Origin: UBA12567 sp964598425
GTDB taxonomy: Bacteria > Planctomycetota > Phycisphaerae > Phycisphaerales > SM1A02
Reading direction: 5' to 3'
Assembly: GCA_964598425.1 (NCBI GenBank)
Contig: CAZRBV010000029.1
Span: 1-35,912, forward strand
DNA: 35,912 nt
Position numbers and translations under genes: made by a program. Below the pieces are notes generated by a model. It made no database searches. It had not been told where the DNA came from and worked only from the letters and a program-made list of their open reading frames with translations. Positions 25,150 to 33,085 of this stretch are shown one piece after another (position 1 is the first letter of the stretch; each line of letters starts with the position of its first letter).

Positions 25150-25166
25150 GGTTCAGCACACGAGCC

Positions 25167-25577
25167 TCAGCCCGCGGCCTCCAACTTGCGTGATACGAAT
25201 TCAACGAGCGACTGCACGGTAATGAGGTCGCCAACCTTGACAACCTCGCGGCTTGCGTCGAAGGCAGCGAAGTCTACGTGCGGCATGCGCTCCTGAAGCA
25301 TTGCCATGCCGTCGTCCGTAAACTTCCCGTCTTGGACCCACTCGGCGTTGTCCATGAAGTTCTCAGGAAACAGTTCGCCCTGATCAATCTTGAATGGCTT
25401 GTCCGCCGTGCCAAAGGTCTTCTCGAGCCGGAACACGATGTCGAGAAAATCGATCGACTCGGCGCCGAGGTCGGCCGTCAGGCTGGCTTCCGGTGTGATT
25501 TCGTCCTCGTCGCATCCCAGGGCCTCTTCGAGGACCTCGCCGACCTTTCCAAAGATGTCGTTCTTGGTCATGAGCAT
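25167..25577 (-). CDS. Acyl carrier protein, enlarged
   Basis: 136 aa, against about 80 for ordinary ACP. Helix I (NDIFGKVGEVLEEALGCDED) and the phosphopantetheine site DLGAESIDFLDIVFRLE (Ser in place within ESID) are clear. After helix II there is an extra stretch of roughly 50 residues (from about FGTADKPFKIDQGELFPENF to HVDFAAFDASREV), before the closing helix VQSLVEFVSRKLEAAG. The ATG at 25577 has GGAG 5 bases upstream; a second ATG two codons on (25571) overlaps the previous stop as ATGA. It sits between two dehydratase-like genes, implying a dedicated acyl pathway. Confidence 0.88.
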   Translation of the reverse strand: MLMTKNDIFGKVGEVLEEALGCDEDEITPEASLTADLGAESIDFLDIVFRLEKTFGTADKPFKIDQGELFPENFMDNAEWVQDGKFTDDGMAMLQERMPHVDFAAFDASREVVKVGDLITVQSLVEFVSRKLEAAG

Positions 25578-26008
25578 GTCGTCTCCGACTCCTGCAATTG
25601 AGCGGCCGCCGCACAGAGAACCTTCGGCGGACGCATGGTAAACCTGCCTGAGATAGCAGTGTCCCCATCACCGGGGTCACCCTCCAGCGTTCCCGTGCCA
25701 CGGCAGGCGATCACCCCTGCCTCGTCTGGCTCGGACACGGACACCTGCACCCGAAGCGACTGGCCTGGCCTCACCATGGCCCCGTACTTGACAGCCCGTA
25801 CGTCGCCAGCAACCCATGCCCCCTTCCGGGTGGTTCCCAGAAGGTGACGAGCAGCCTGCACCATCGTCTCCAGCATCATGACGCCGGGGAGAATGGGGAA
25901 GCCCGGAAAGTGGTCGGCAAGGTACTCCTCAGCACTGCTGACCTGCTTCCGGGCGACGATGTGACTATCGCCGAGTTCCAACACGTTGTCGATGAGATTG
26001 AAGTGCAT
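25568..26008 (-). CDS. 3-hydroxyacyl-ACP dehydratase, FabZ family
   Basis: 146 aa, the FabZ length. MHFNLIDNVLELGDSHIVAR is the first part of the hotdog; DHFPGFPILPGVMMLETMVQ contains the catalytic His and Glu in their normal frame; VKYGAMVRPGQSLRVQVSVS follows. FabZ removes water from 3-hydroxyacyl-ACP during fatty acid synthesis. It overlaps the ACP start by up to 10 bases and heads the set FabZ-like, ACP, dehydratase-like. It is divergent from atpD across 127 bases. Without FabF/FabG genes here, a housekeeping or a specialised lipid role cannot be told apart. Confidence 0.88.
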   Translation of the reverse strand: MHFNLIDNVLELGDSHIVARKQVSSAEEYLADHFPGFPILPGVMMLETMVQAARHLLGTTRKGAWVAGDVRAVKYGAMVRPGQSLRVQVSVSEPDEAGVIACRGTGTLEGDPGDGDTAISGRFTMRPPKVLCAAAAQLQESETTCS

Positions 26009-26135
26009 GTCCGAAGGGGCGAATGGTACCCACCGGCAGCCTCCAGCGGTGGCGAGACTGGCGGGAAAGCACTATCCTGCTCGGCTCGATCGGTTGTATC
26101 CCCTTTTTCAATCCCCTACCACGGCAGGACAAGAC

Positions 26136-27584
26136 ATGGCCAGCACAGGCACCGTCATCCAGGTCATCGGCTCGACATTCGACGTGCAGTTCCCTGAGGA
26201 CGCACTTCCGGACATCTATAACGCGCTCACGAGCGAGTTGGAGGTAGACGGCAAGACGCTGACCCTCTACGGCGAAGTCAGCAAGCACCTTGGCGGCGGT
26301 CAGGTCCGCTGCGTATCGCTTGGAAGCACCGACGGCCTGCGCCGCGGACACCCGTGTACCGACACCGGTGCGCCCCTCTCCGTCCCGGTGGGCGAAGGCG
26401 TGCTCGGACGCGTCTTCAATCTCCTTGGCGAGCCGATCGACGAGCGTGGCGACGTTGACAGCGATCGCTCACGTCCCATTCACCAGCCGCCGCCGGATCT
26501 CGATCAGCTCAACCCCAAGACCGAAATTCTCGAGACCGGCATCAAGGTCATTGACCTCCTCTGCCCGTTTGTCCGGGGTGGCAAGATCGGCCTCTTCGGT
26601 GGTGCAGGTGTCGGCAAGACCGTCATCATTCAGGAAATGATCGCGCGTGTCGCGCGTGGCTTCGGCGGCTACAGCGTGTTCTGCGGTGTGGGCGAGCGAA
26701 CCCGTGAAGGCAACGACCTCTGGCGTGAAATGCAGGAGGCCGAGTACACCGACGCCGACGGCAACACCGCGCACGTCATCGACAAGGTGGCGATGGTGTT
26801 CGGCCAGATGAACGAGCCTCCAGGTGCGCGTCTTCGCGTCGCGCTCTCCGGACTCGCCATGGCCGAAGACTTCCGCGACAACTCCGGTAAAGAAACGCTG
26901 ATCTTCGTCGACAACATCTTCCGCTTCACCCAGGCTGGTTCGGAGGTGTCCGCGCTGCTGGGCCGAATGCCGTCGGCCGTGGGCTATCAGCCGACACTCT
27001 CGACGGAAATGGGTGAGTTGCAGGAGCGAATCACCTCGACATCCCGCGGCGCGATCACCTCGGTGCAGGCCATTTACGTGCCGGCCGATGACTTGACCGA
27101 CCCCGCCCCCGCGACGGCCTTTACCCACCTCGACGCCTTCGTCGTGCTGGAGCGTGGCATCGCCGAGAAGGGCATTTATCCTGCGGTCGATCCGCTGAAC
27201 TCATCATCGCGGATTCTCGATCCGCAAATCGTCGGCGACCGCCACTACCGCGTCGCCCGCGAAGCGCAGCAGATCCTGCAGCGATATAAGGACCTTCAGG
27301 ACATCATCGCCATCCTCGGCGTTGACGAACTCGCCGAGGAAGACAAGCTCGCCGTGTCACGTGCGCGTCGCATGGAGCGATTCCTCAGTCAGCCCTGCTA
27401 CGTGGCCGAGCAGTTCACCGGCTTCCCCGGCATCACCACACCGCTTGAAGAGACCATCGATTCGTTCGAGCGTCTTGTCGCGGGCGAAGGCGATGACCTG
27501 CCGGAGAGTGCCTTCATGTACGTCGGCAACCTCGACGATGCGAAGAAGAAGGCCGAAGCGATGGCAGCGGAAGCCGCTGGCTGA
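26136..27584 (+). CDS. atpD: F1-ATPase subunit beta
   Basis: 482 aa, normal length. Catalytic subunit of F1. GKIGLFGGAGVGKTVIIQEM is the Walker A loop, GERTREGNDLWREM carries the catalytic-site Glu and Arg, ETLIFVDNIFRFTQAGSEVS is Walker B, and LLGRMPSAVGYQPTLSTEMG and PADDLTDPAPATAFTHLDAF are the beta-signature region. The start (ASTGTVIQVIGSTFDVQFPE after Met) has AGGAC 7 bases upstream; earlier in-frame ATGs are in the divergent promoter region. Unusually, no atpA, atpG or atpC flanks it, and a terminator follows directly, so it is transcribed alone. Confidence 0.97.
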   Translation: MASTGTVIQVIGSTFDVQFPEDALPDIYNALTSELEVDGKTLTLYGEVSKHLGGGQVRCVSLGSTDGLRRGHPCTDTGAPLSVPVGEGVLGRVFNLLGEPIDERGDVDSDRSRPIHQPPPDLDQLNPKTEILETGIKVIDLLCPFVRGGKIGLFGGAGVGKTVIIQEMIARVARGFGGYSVFCGVGERTREGNDLWREMQEAEYTDADGNTAHVIDKVAMVFGQMNEPPGARLRVALSGLAMAEDFRDNSGKETLIFVDNIFRFTQAGSEVSALLGRMPSAVGYQPTLSTEMGELQERITSTSRGAITSVQAIYVPADDLTDPAPATAFTHLDAFVVLERGIAEKGIYPAVDPLNSSSRILDPQIVGDRHYRVAREAQQILQRYKDLQDIIAILGVDELAEEDKLAVSRARRMERFLSQPCYVAEQFTGFPGITTPLEETIDSFERLVAGEGDDLPESAFMYVGNLDDAKKKAEAMAAEAAG

Positions 27585-27607
27585 ATCTGATCGATATGAT
27601 TCAACGG

Positions 27608-27638
27608 CAGGCGAGTTCGCTCTTTGCGAACTCGCCTG
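27608..27638 (+). terminator. Intrinsic terminator after atpD
   Basis: CAGGCGAGTTCGC (27608-27620) and GCGAACTCGCCTG (27626-27638) form a perfect 13-bp stem with a TCTTT loop, followed by TTTCGTT. It starts 23 bases after the atpD stop. It may also serve the converging pseudogene. Confidence 0.85.
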
Positions 27639-27664
27639 TTTCGTTGGGGCGAGCGTGAGAGAGG

Positions 27665-28116
27665 TCAAGATTCCCCGGCAGTCAATCTTGCAACGTCTGC
27701 TCGATCTTGCGCTCGATCCGACGCCCACGTGTTGGCAATCAGCGCCCGCCGGCCAATGACCGGCGACGGCGGATCCCACGTCGTCATCTCCGCACCACTG
27801 ATGGCTTGATCCCACGTAAGACCGTCAATACACGTGATCAGGTCGATCCGCCATGGCGCCATCCCCAACTGCACAATCCGATCGGGGTGGGTGAAGTCCT
27901 TTTCGGACAAACCCAATGATCCGAGCCCACATGCCTCCAGCGAGGCCACCACGCGAGCCGCGTTCCCGGCGACCGGATTGACGAGGAGACCAATGTCGCC
28001 GGTGTAGCGAGGCAATCCATGCCACGCCATCGCGTAGCCCCCGACAATGGAGGTACTCAACACCGTTTGCGTTGAACAGCGCGAGTAACCCCCCGGCAAT
28101 CGCCCTGTAGCTCCAT
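27665..28116 (-). pseudogene. Frameshifted nucleotidyltransferase (AbiEii/MenA-like) gene
   Basis: The main frame (from 28099) encodes IVGGYAMAWHGLPRYTGDIG, LLVNPVAGNAARVVASLEAC, the GLSEKDFTHPDRIVQLGMAP segment and WRIDLITCIDGLTW, the pattern of small planctomycete nucleotidyltransferase-fold proteins related to AbiEii/MenA toxins. The expected N-terminus (MELQGDCRG, LLALFNANGVEYL) is present but in other frames: deleting one base from the run of six C at 28089-28094 and one G at 28049-28050 restores one continuous protein from ATG 28116. The second metal-binding Asp of the GG..D-D signature reads GDIG where DLD is usual, another sign of decay. The partner gene overlaps its 5' end. Confidence 0.75.
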
Positions 28117-28266
28117 AGAACTCCGCTCCGCCATACCGCGGAGTCGCTCGACGTGTTGCAGCCGCTCAATAGGAGGCCGGGAGAGCCGGTAGGCCATGTC
28201 CCGCCGAGCATCGTCAGCCTCATGAAGGCCGCAGCGTCGAATCACCTTGCGAATCGACACCGTCAT
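28057..28266 (-). pseudogene. Frameshifted partner gene of the nucleotidyltransferase
   Basis: From ATG 28266 the frame encodes MTVSIRKVIRRCGLHEADDA, RRDMAYRLSRPPIERLQHVE, RLR, matching the small 'ARRD..YWLSRPP.ER...VE.LRR' proteins often found before these nucleotidyltransferases. The typical ending (RRYGGAEFYGATGRL) continues in another frame: one C appears lost near 28136-28140 (CGCGG for CGCCGG). Removing one base from the C run at 28089-28094, the same correction that repairs the downstream gene, then gives PGVTRAVQRKRC and a stop. GGGGAGG lies immediately before the ATG. Presumed antitoxin or partner; function inferred from pairing only. Confidence 0.65.
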
Positions 28267-28404
28267 ACCTCCCCACTGTACGGCCTGGGGGGGATCTTCC
28301 AATGGAACTGTACCGAGGCTGTCCACAGTTTCTCTGCCGGCAAGGCGGCGGGCGCGAGGAGTCAGTACCCTCGCTCTGTCCCGTACTTGGAGTGCAAAAC
28401 CACC

Positions 28405-29319
28405 ATGCTCAGAATGCCCCGAACAGCCACTGCAATGCTCATCACCATTGCCCTCCTTGGCGCATGTGACAGCGGCTCACAAGAAGCTGCCAAACCAGCC
28501 GCCGCCGAGACCGTGAAGGAAACGCCACCACCAGCCAAGCCTGCCATCACGGCCGCCATGCTTCCAGGTGGGCCGGTGACAGGTGACGGAACCGAACTTG
28601 GCAGCGGGATTCTGGCCTGGACCATCACGGATGGCACCGGCGGGATGCTTCCAGTCGAACCGTCAACCGCCACCATGAACATCAGCGCGTGGTCCATGAA
28701 TGGGACGCAGTACTTCGGCGGACCAGATGGCCCGGACGAACTTGTCCTGCCCACTGGTGACTCGGCGGCCTTTGACGGCTGGTCCACTGTAGTCAGTGAC
28801 ATGAAGATCGGTGAAACCCGCAAGGTGTGGATCAGCGCCGCCGATCGCGCAGCCTGGCCACTTCGTGACGCAGATCCGCAGGACCTGGTTATGGAGATCG
28901 AACTGGTGTCGTTCGGTGACGAGGCCGTCATGCCGGCTCTAATTCCTGGAACGCCTGTCGGAGACGCCGTCAGGAATGGCTCCTCGTCTGGGCTTCGTTG
29001 GTATGACATGGCGTCCGGTACTGGAGCGCCGCTCGCACATGGCGATACCGCCACGATTCGCTGCGACGGCTGGCTGCCCGACGGCAGCCCATGGCAGGCC
29101 ACCGGCACCATGCCGGTAGCAGTGACTATCGACGAAGCGCTGATGCCAGCGATTGCTGAGGGACTCATTGGGATGAAGCCTGGAAGCACACGAAAGTTGA
29201 TCATTCCTCCAACGCTCGGTGCTGGATTCGATCCACTTGGCGCACTTCCTCCCGGCACCATGCTCATTCTGGACGTTGAGTACGTCAAACCTGCCACCGC
29301 TTCTGCGGATGGCGGGTGA
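28405..29319 (+). CDS. Lipoprotein with two FKBP-type peptidyl-prolyl isomerase domains
   Basis: 304 aa. A short hydrophobic segment ends in the lipobox ALLGAC, and a Pro/Ala/Glu linker follows. First FKBP-like domain about 60-170: GSGILAWTITDGTGGMLP, then AAFDGWSTVVSDMKIGETRK and VMEIELVSF. Second domain about 190-297: SSGLRWYDMASGTGAPLAHG, ATIRCDGWLPDGSPW, IAEGLIGMKPGSTRKLIIPP and MLILDVEYVK. FKBPs catalyse proline cis-trans isomerisation in exported proteins. The Tyr-rich active-site pattern (VHYTGWLEDG) is partly changed to IRCDGWLPDG, so activity may be weak. GGAG lies 11 bases before the chosen ATG; an ATG three codons later is an alternative. Located 37 bases before the M3 peptidase gene, so likely co-transcribed. 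Confidence 0.88.
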   Translation: MLRMPRTATAMLITIALLGACDSGSQEAAKPAAAETVKETPPPAKPAITAAMLPGGPVTGDGTELGSGILAWTITDGTGGMLPVEPSTATMNISAWSMNGTQYFGGPDGPDELVLPTGDSAAFDGWSTVVSDMKIGETRKVWISAADRAAWPLRDADPQDLVMEIELVSFGDEAVMPALIPGTPVGDAVRNGSSSGLRWYDMASGTGAPLAHGDTATIRCDGWLPDGSPWQATGTMPVAVTIDEALMPAIAEGLIGMKPGSTRKLIIPPTLGAGFDPLGALPPGTMLILDVEYVKPATASADGG

Positions 29320-29356
29320 TCCTGCGGCCCCCTTCAACCAGAATCTGGAGATTCCC

Positions 29357-31366
29357 ATGCATCGCATGTTCGTTGCGGCCATCTTTGGCGTCTGTTCGCT
29401 AGCCACAGCTGCGCTCACACCGAGCGTGCCACAGACTCCACAGGAGTTGACCCAGCGATTTGGCGCCGCCATGCAGGAAGCGAATGAACGCATCGCAGCG
29501 ATCATTGCCGTTCCTGATTCACAGCGAACGTTTGACAACACCGTGCTGGCCATGGATGACATCAACGCCCACTTTGACCGGGACGGCAACTTGCTGGCGT
29601 TCATGGGATACGTTCATCCGGATCCCGCCATGCGTGACGCTGCGCGTGGATGCGAAGAAGCGTGGACGAACTGGTATATCGACCTGGGCAAGAATGAAAC
29701 GCTGTACACGTCAATCAAGTCCTATGCCGATACGAATCCGAGTCTCACAGGTGAGGATGCGCGACTCCTGCGGTTCATCTTGCGCGACTACCGCAGGGCG
29801 GGAATGGACCTCTCGGCAGACCAGCGGGCAGAACTTACTGATGTCGAGAAACGGCTCAATGAGCTCTCGATCGAGTTTGATCAGAACATTCTCGATGACG
29901 CAACGACGCTGTTGCTGACCGAAGAAGAACTGGAGGGCATGCCCGAAGACTACATCGCTGGGCTGAACAAGACTGGCGACCTGTACTCGCTCGGCATGGA
30001 CTACCCGACATCGATTCCGATTCTTGAACATTCTCCCAACGAACAGACACGAGAGAAGATGTGGCTCTCGCGAAGGCGGCGAGCCAAAGCCAACGTCGAT
30101 GTCCTGGAGAAGATTCTGAAACTGCGAGCACGGCAGGCGCAGATTCTTGGATACGACCACGCAAGCGACTTTGAGAATGAAATCCGCATGTCCAGGAATG
30201 CTGCCGCCGTCGAACGTTTCTACGCGACGCTTCGTCCACTTCTCGCCTCGAAAGCCGAGAAGGATCTCGCGCTGCTCACAGCTGCGAAGCGTGAATGCAC
30301 TGACGATCCCAATGCGAAACTCAGACCGTGGGACTTCGGATACTGGAAGGAGCGAGTTCGGAAGCGGGACTATGACGTCGACTCGAACGTCGTCAAGGAG
30401 TACTTCCCGTTCGCCACCGTGCGTGACGGCATCTTTGAGATTACGCAGAACCTCTACGGCATCGATTACAGGCCGATCAAGGCGCCCGCCGATGCGCCGC
30501 TCTGGCACGAGGACGTCGAGTACTTCGAAGTGGTTGATCGAGCCAGCGGAGTTGTGCTCGGCGAGTTCACAATGGACATGTATCCGCGTGAGGGTAAATA
30601 CGGACACGCCGCGCAGTGGGGCATCGTCCCTCGAAAGGTGTGGCCCGATGGCAGCGTGCAGCGGCCAGTTGCGGCGCTCGTCTGCAACTTCCCAAAGCCG
30701 ACCGAAGATCGGCCCAGTCTGCTCACCCACGATCAGGCCAAGACCTTCTTCCATGAATTCGGGCACTGCCTGCACACACTCTTGACCGAGACAGATACCA
30801 CGCGGTTTGCTGGCACACGCGTGGAGCGTGACTTCGTTGAAGCGCCAAGTCAGATGTTGGAGTCCTGGGTGTGGAGCGCCGAGACGCTGCCGCTCATGAG
30901 CGGCCACTACGAAACGGGCGAACCACTTCCGACGGACATGCTTGAGCGGATGATTGCCGCGAAGTCTCTGTGCAAGGGCATGCTCGATCAGGGCCAGGTC
31001 TGGCTCGGATCGATCGACCAGGCGTATCACACCAGTCCGGACGGCGATGTTGACACGACGCAGGTTGGTCTGGACATGGTGGAACAGTGCACGCTGCTGG
31101 AAGCCGTCCCAAACACATGGTTCCAGGCAGCCTTTGGCCATTTGACCGGCTACCAGGGCGGCTACTACGGATACCTGTGGTCGAAGGTATTCGCGGAGGA
31201 CATGGCAGAGCGATTCAAGGAGCTCGGCATGCTCAACCCCGAGGCGGGCGCGTGGTACCGAGACACCGTGCTCTCCCGCGGCGGTTCCGCCGATGCAAGC
31301 GACATGCTCCACGACTACCTCGGCCGCGAACCCAAACTCGACGCCTACATCCGCAGCCTGCAGTGA
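29357..31366 (+). CDS. M3 family metallopeptidase (oligopeptidase A type), exported
   Basis: 669 aa, the usual size. The active site FFHEFGHCLHTLL (HEFGH at about 466-470) binds zinc, with the third ligand Glu in EAPSQMLESWVW. LYGIDYRPI, VVLGEFTMDMYPREGKYGHA and TFFHEFGH follow the M3 order. The family cleaves short peptides. The start has GGAG 8 bases upstream and a signal peptide (MHRMFVAAIFGVCSLATAAL), so unlike OpdA of E. coli it should be periplasmic. The frame further upstream overlaps the FKBP gene and is rejected. Its stop codon lies inside the left arm of the repeat element at 31365. Confidence 0.95.
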   Translation: MHRMFVAAIFGVCSLATAALTPSVPQTPQELTQRFGAAMQEANERIAAIIAVPDSQRTFDNTVLAMDDINAHFDRDGNLLAFMGYVHPDPAMRDAARGCEEAWTNWYIDLGKNETLYTSIKSYADTNPSLTGEDARLLRFILRDYRRAGMDLSADQRAELTDVEKRLNELSIEFDQNILDDATTLLLTEEELEGMPEDYIAGLNKTGDLYSLGMDYPTSIPILEHSPNEQTREKMWLSRRRRAKANVDVLEKILKLRARQAQILGYDHASDFENEIRMSRNAAAVERFYATLRPLLASKAEKDLALLTAAKRECTDDPNAKLRPWDFGYWKERVRKRDYDVDSNVVKEYFPFATVRDGIFEITQNLYGIDYRPIKAPADAPLWHEDVEYFEVVDRASGVVLGEFTMDMYPREGKYGHAAQWGIVPRKVWPDGSVQRPVAALVCNFPKPTEDRPSLLTHDQAKTFFHEFGHCLHTLLTETDTTRFAGTRVERDFVEAPSQMLESWVWSAETLPLMSGHYETGEPLPTDMLERMIAAKSLCKGMLDQGQVWLGSIDQAYHTSPDGDVDTTQVGLDMVEQCTLLEAVPNTWFQAAFGHLTGYQGGYYGYLWSKVFAEDMAERFKELGMLNPEAGAWYRDTVLSRGGSADASDMLHDYLGREPKLDAYIRSLQ

Positions 31367-31461
31367 CCGCCGGTCACTTTATGTCGTTGCCACCAAACGA
31401 CTTAGCAAATCTCAGTTGTTGTAACTCGCTGTAACGCAAAGAGATAAAGTAACCGGCGGTC
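31365..31461. repeat. Stop-codon-spanning inverted-repeat element, copy 1
   Basis: Left arm 31365-31384 and right arm 31442-31461 are complementary at 18 of 20 positions; the left arm begins inside the TGA stop of the peptidase gene. The 57-base interior carries a small dyad (GTCGTT 31383-31388, AACGAC 31396-31401) and a core TTGTAACTCGCTGTAACGCA just before the right arm, which starts AGATAAAG. Copy 2 at 35817 has the same layout, length and core. The right-arm sequence ACCGGCGGTC also recurs twice, read on the minus strand, in the 3' end of the converging gene (31488-31497 and 31512-31521). Confidence 0.8.
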
Positions 31462-31476
31462 CCGTTTTGTCGTCGG

Positions 31477-32784
31477 TCAACGGCCTCGACCGCCGGTGCG
31501 GCCGCCGCTTCGACCGCCGGTGAACACGCATCTACCTTTCGCCGCCCTCACTATCTCCTCACGCTTGCAGCACTCATCGTAGTCCTGCTGCAGTTGCTGC
31601 ATGTTCACAACATGCAACTTGTAGTATCTGGCCGCATCACGCTCCAAATTGTTGAGCCGCTCGGCCAGTTCTCGGGCCTCCTTCCACTTGTCAAGGGATT
31701 CGTCGCACGCCGCATCCCACTTTGCTCTGCTTCGGCGGTTCACCCCAACATCACCGCTGGGGTAGGTTCCACCCCACGGTTCTGCGGCTTTGGCTTCCCG
31801 TATCGTTTTTGTGAGGCTCGAACGCTTCGCAGAGCGACTGTCTTTCGCGTTGTTGAACTTCGTCCAGCTCTCAACCGCCTCTGCCATCGTGGCGACCCCT
31901 CGTCCCTTCTCCCTCCACTTTCGATCGGCCCCGGGCTCCACAGCCGTTGCGAGTTCCTCGGTCCAGCTGGTGAGTGCGCGACCCTTTGTCCAGGAGCTCG
32001 ACTCGCCCCGGAACCGGCGTTTCGTCGGGTGAACGCCCATGTTCGAGCCCGCTGCGCCGGCCGAGTCAATCGTCTTCCACGGCGAACCCGCAAGGCTCCG
32101 GCAGAGTTCCTCCGGCCACCCAGCGTTGTGGCTCGTGCGCACAAGCGACTCCATTGCAGATCTATCCATCGAGAATGGCTTGTTCAAGTCTCCCGACCGG
32201 CGGGCTGACGGATAGGTCCCCGGGCCACCAAGCAGGCCCCCGTGTTCAATCAACACATGATCGCACGCCAGAACGATCGGAATTGCGGTGCTTCGCGCAT
32301 CCTTGACAATCGCGATCATCGTCATCTTCTCCCGCTTAGATTCGATTGCCTCCACGATTCGCTCCGCCTCACGCCGGAATCCCCCTGGGCAATCCACATG
32401 AAAGACAATCGCGTTGTATCTCCCGCTCAGCCCCCTAAGGAGTTCATTGACATCATGGGCAAGGATCTCTTCGCCCAGTGCCCCATGAAGCGGGATCATT
32501 GCATACTGCACTGCTGGCTGGGCGGTGCTTTTCGGCGGTGCGTTGGCCGGTGCCGGCTCAGGCGCGGTTACCTCGACAGCCTCGGCACCAAAGACAATCC
32601 TCGGGACCATGGCTGCATTCAAAGATTCGCGCTTACCCGCCGACAATTGCAATTCGATGTTGCCCATCGGGAAGGCGATCGATTGAATCCGCCCCTCATA
32701 GCGGGTTCCGTCCTGCATCACAACGACGTCGCCCGCGCAAAGGACCCCCACAAAGCCAATCAACGCTACTGCAACGCGCCGCAT
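31477..32784 (-). CDS. Secreted SppA/NfeD-like (ClpP-fold) serine protease homologue
   Basis: 435 aa. GAGGGG lies 8 bases before the ATG; a signal peptide (MRRVAVALIGFVGVLCAG) precedes DVVVMQDGTRYEGRIQSI, a small strand-rich motif frequent in planctomycete secreted proteins. Residues about 90-200 form a ClpP-like domain: MIPLHGALGEEILAHDVNEL, YNAIVFHVDCPGG, MIAIVKDARSTAIPIVLACD (nucleophile candidate Ser165) and HGGLLGGPG. The matching Lys/Ser pairs of SppA are not obvious. The C-terminal 150 residues are charged and coiled-coil-like, ending in a Gly/Arg tail (GGRSGGRTGGRGR). A membrane-protein or signal-peptide hydrolase role is the family precedent; no NfeD membrane region is present. Confidence 0.8.
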   Translation of the reverse strand: MRRVAVALIGFVGVLCAGDVVVMQDGTRYEGRIQSIAFPMGNIELQLSAGKRESLNAAMVPRIVFGAEAVEVTAPEPAPANAPPKSTAQPAVQYAMIPLHGALGEEILAHDVNELLRGLSGRYNAIVFHVDCPGGFRREAERIVEAIESKREKMTMIAIVKDARSTAIPIVLACDHVLIEHGGLLGGPGTYPSARRSGDLNKPFSMDRSAMESLVRTSHNAGWPEELCRSLAGSPWKTIDSAGAAGSNMGVHPTKRRFRGESSSWTKGRALTSWTEELATAVEPGADRKWREKGRGVATMAEAVESWTKFNNAKDSRSAKRSSLTKTIREAKAAEPWGGTYPSGDVGVNRRSRAKWDAACDESLDKWKEARELAERLNNLERDAARYYKLHVVNMQQLQQDYDECCKREEIVRAAKGRCVFTGGRSGGRTGGRGR

Positions 32785-32964
32785 ATGGAATCCCCTCTAG
32801 GCAATCGCGCGACCATCCTCGGCCCCGCACAACAACTCATACGAGGTGAACCCTTGGACATAGGACTGGCGAGCCCAGTTTTCTGGCTGCAGTACAACCA
32901 GGTACGGCCACGCACGGCCGTGTGTTGTTGCGAGTCGTTGTCAGGCGATGAGATAGTTTGCCCG

Positions 32965-33085
32965 GGGGGTCACAATCGCCCCAGCACTCGCAGGGATCTG
33001 CATCACCGCAAGAGCAGGGATCATAGTCCGGGCCATCCGGGTTGCATGGGCCGTAGCCGTCGCAGCCACCGCCGCAGTCATCATC
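32965..33085 (-). pseudogene. In-frame Cys-rich segment beyond the dockerin stop
   Basis: Directly after the TGA at 33086 the same minus-strand frame continues with DDDCGGGCDGYGPCNP, DYDPCSCGDADPCECWGDCD, the composition of the preceding gene, before turning into ordinary sequence and stopping at 32837. The rest of the 300-base gap (32785-32964) holds no gene I can support. It may be the start of a second, lost copy of the Cys-rich gene. Confidence 0.45.

Noticed and set aside
29711..31312. 533-codon open frame antisense to the M3 peptidase
   Set aside because: The sense strand has a clear HEFGH metallopeptidase; the antisense frame shows no motif or start context.
31365..31461. Integron attC site
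   Set aside because: Length and stop-codon overlap fit, but there is no GTTRRRY/RYYYAAC pair at the ends and no integrase gene in the window.
32837..33085. Stop-codon readthrough or TGA recoding of the dockerin gene
   Set aside because: The domain ends with the canonical LLGNYGACP before the TGA, and the in-frame continuation is short; a lost neighbour copy is simpler.
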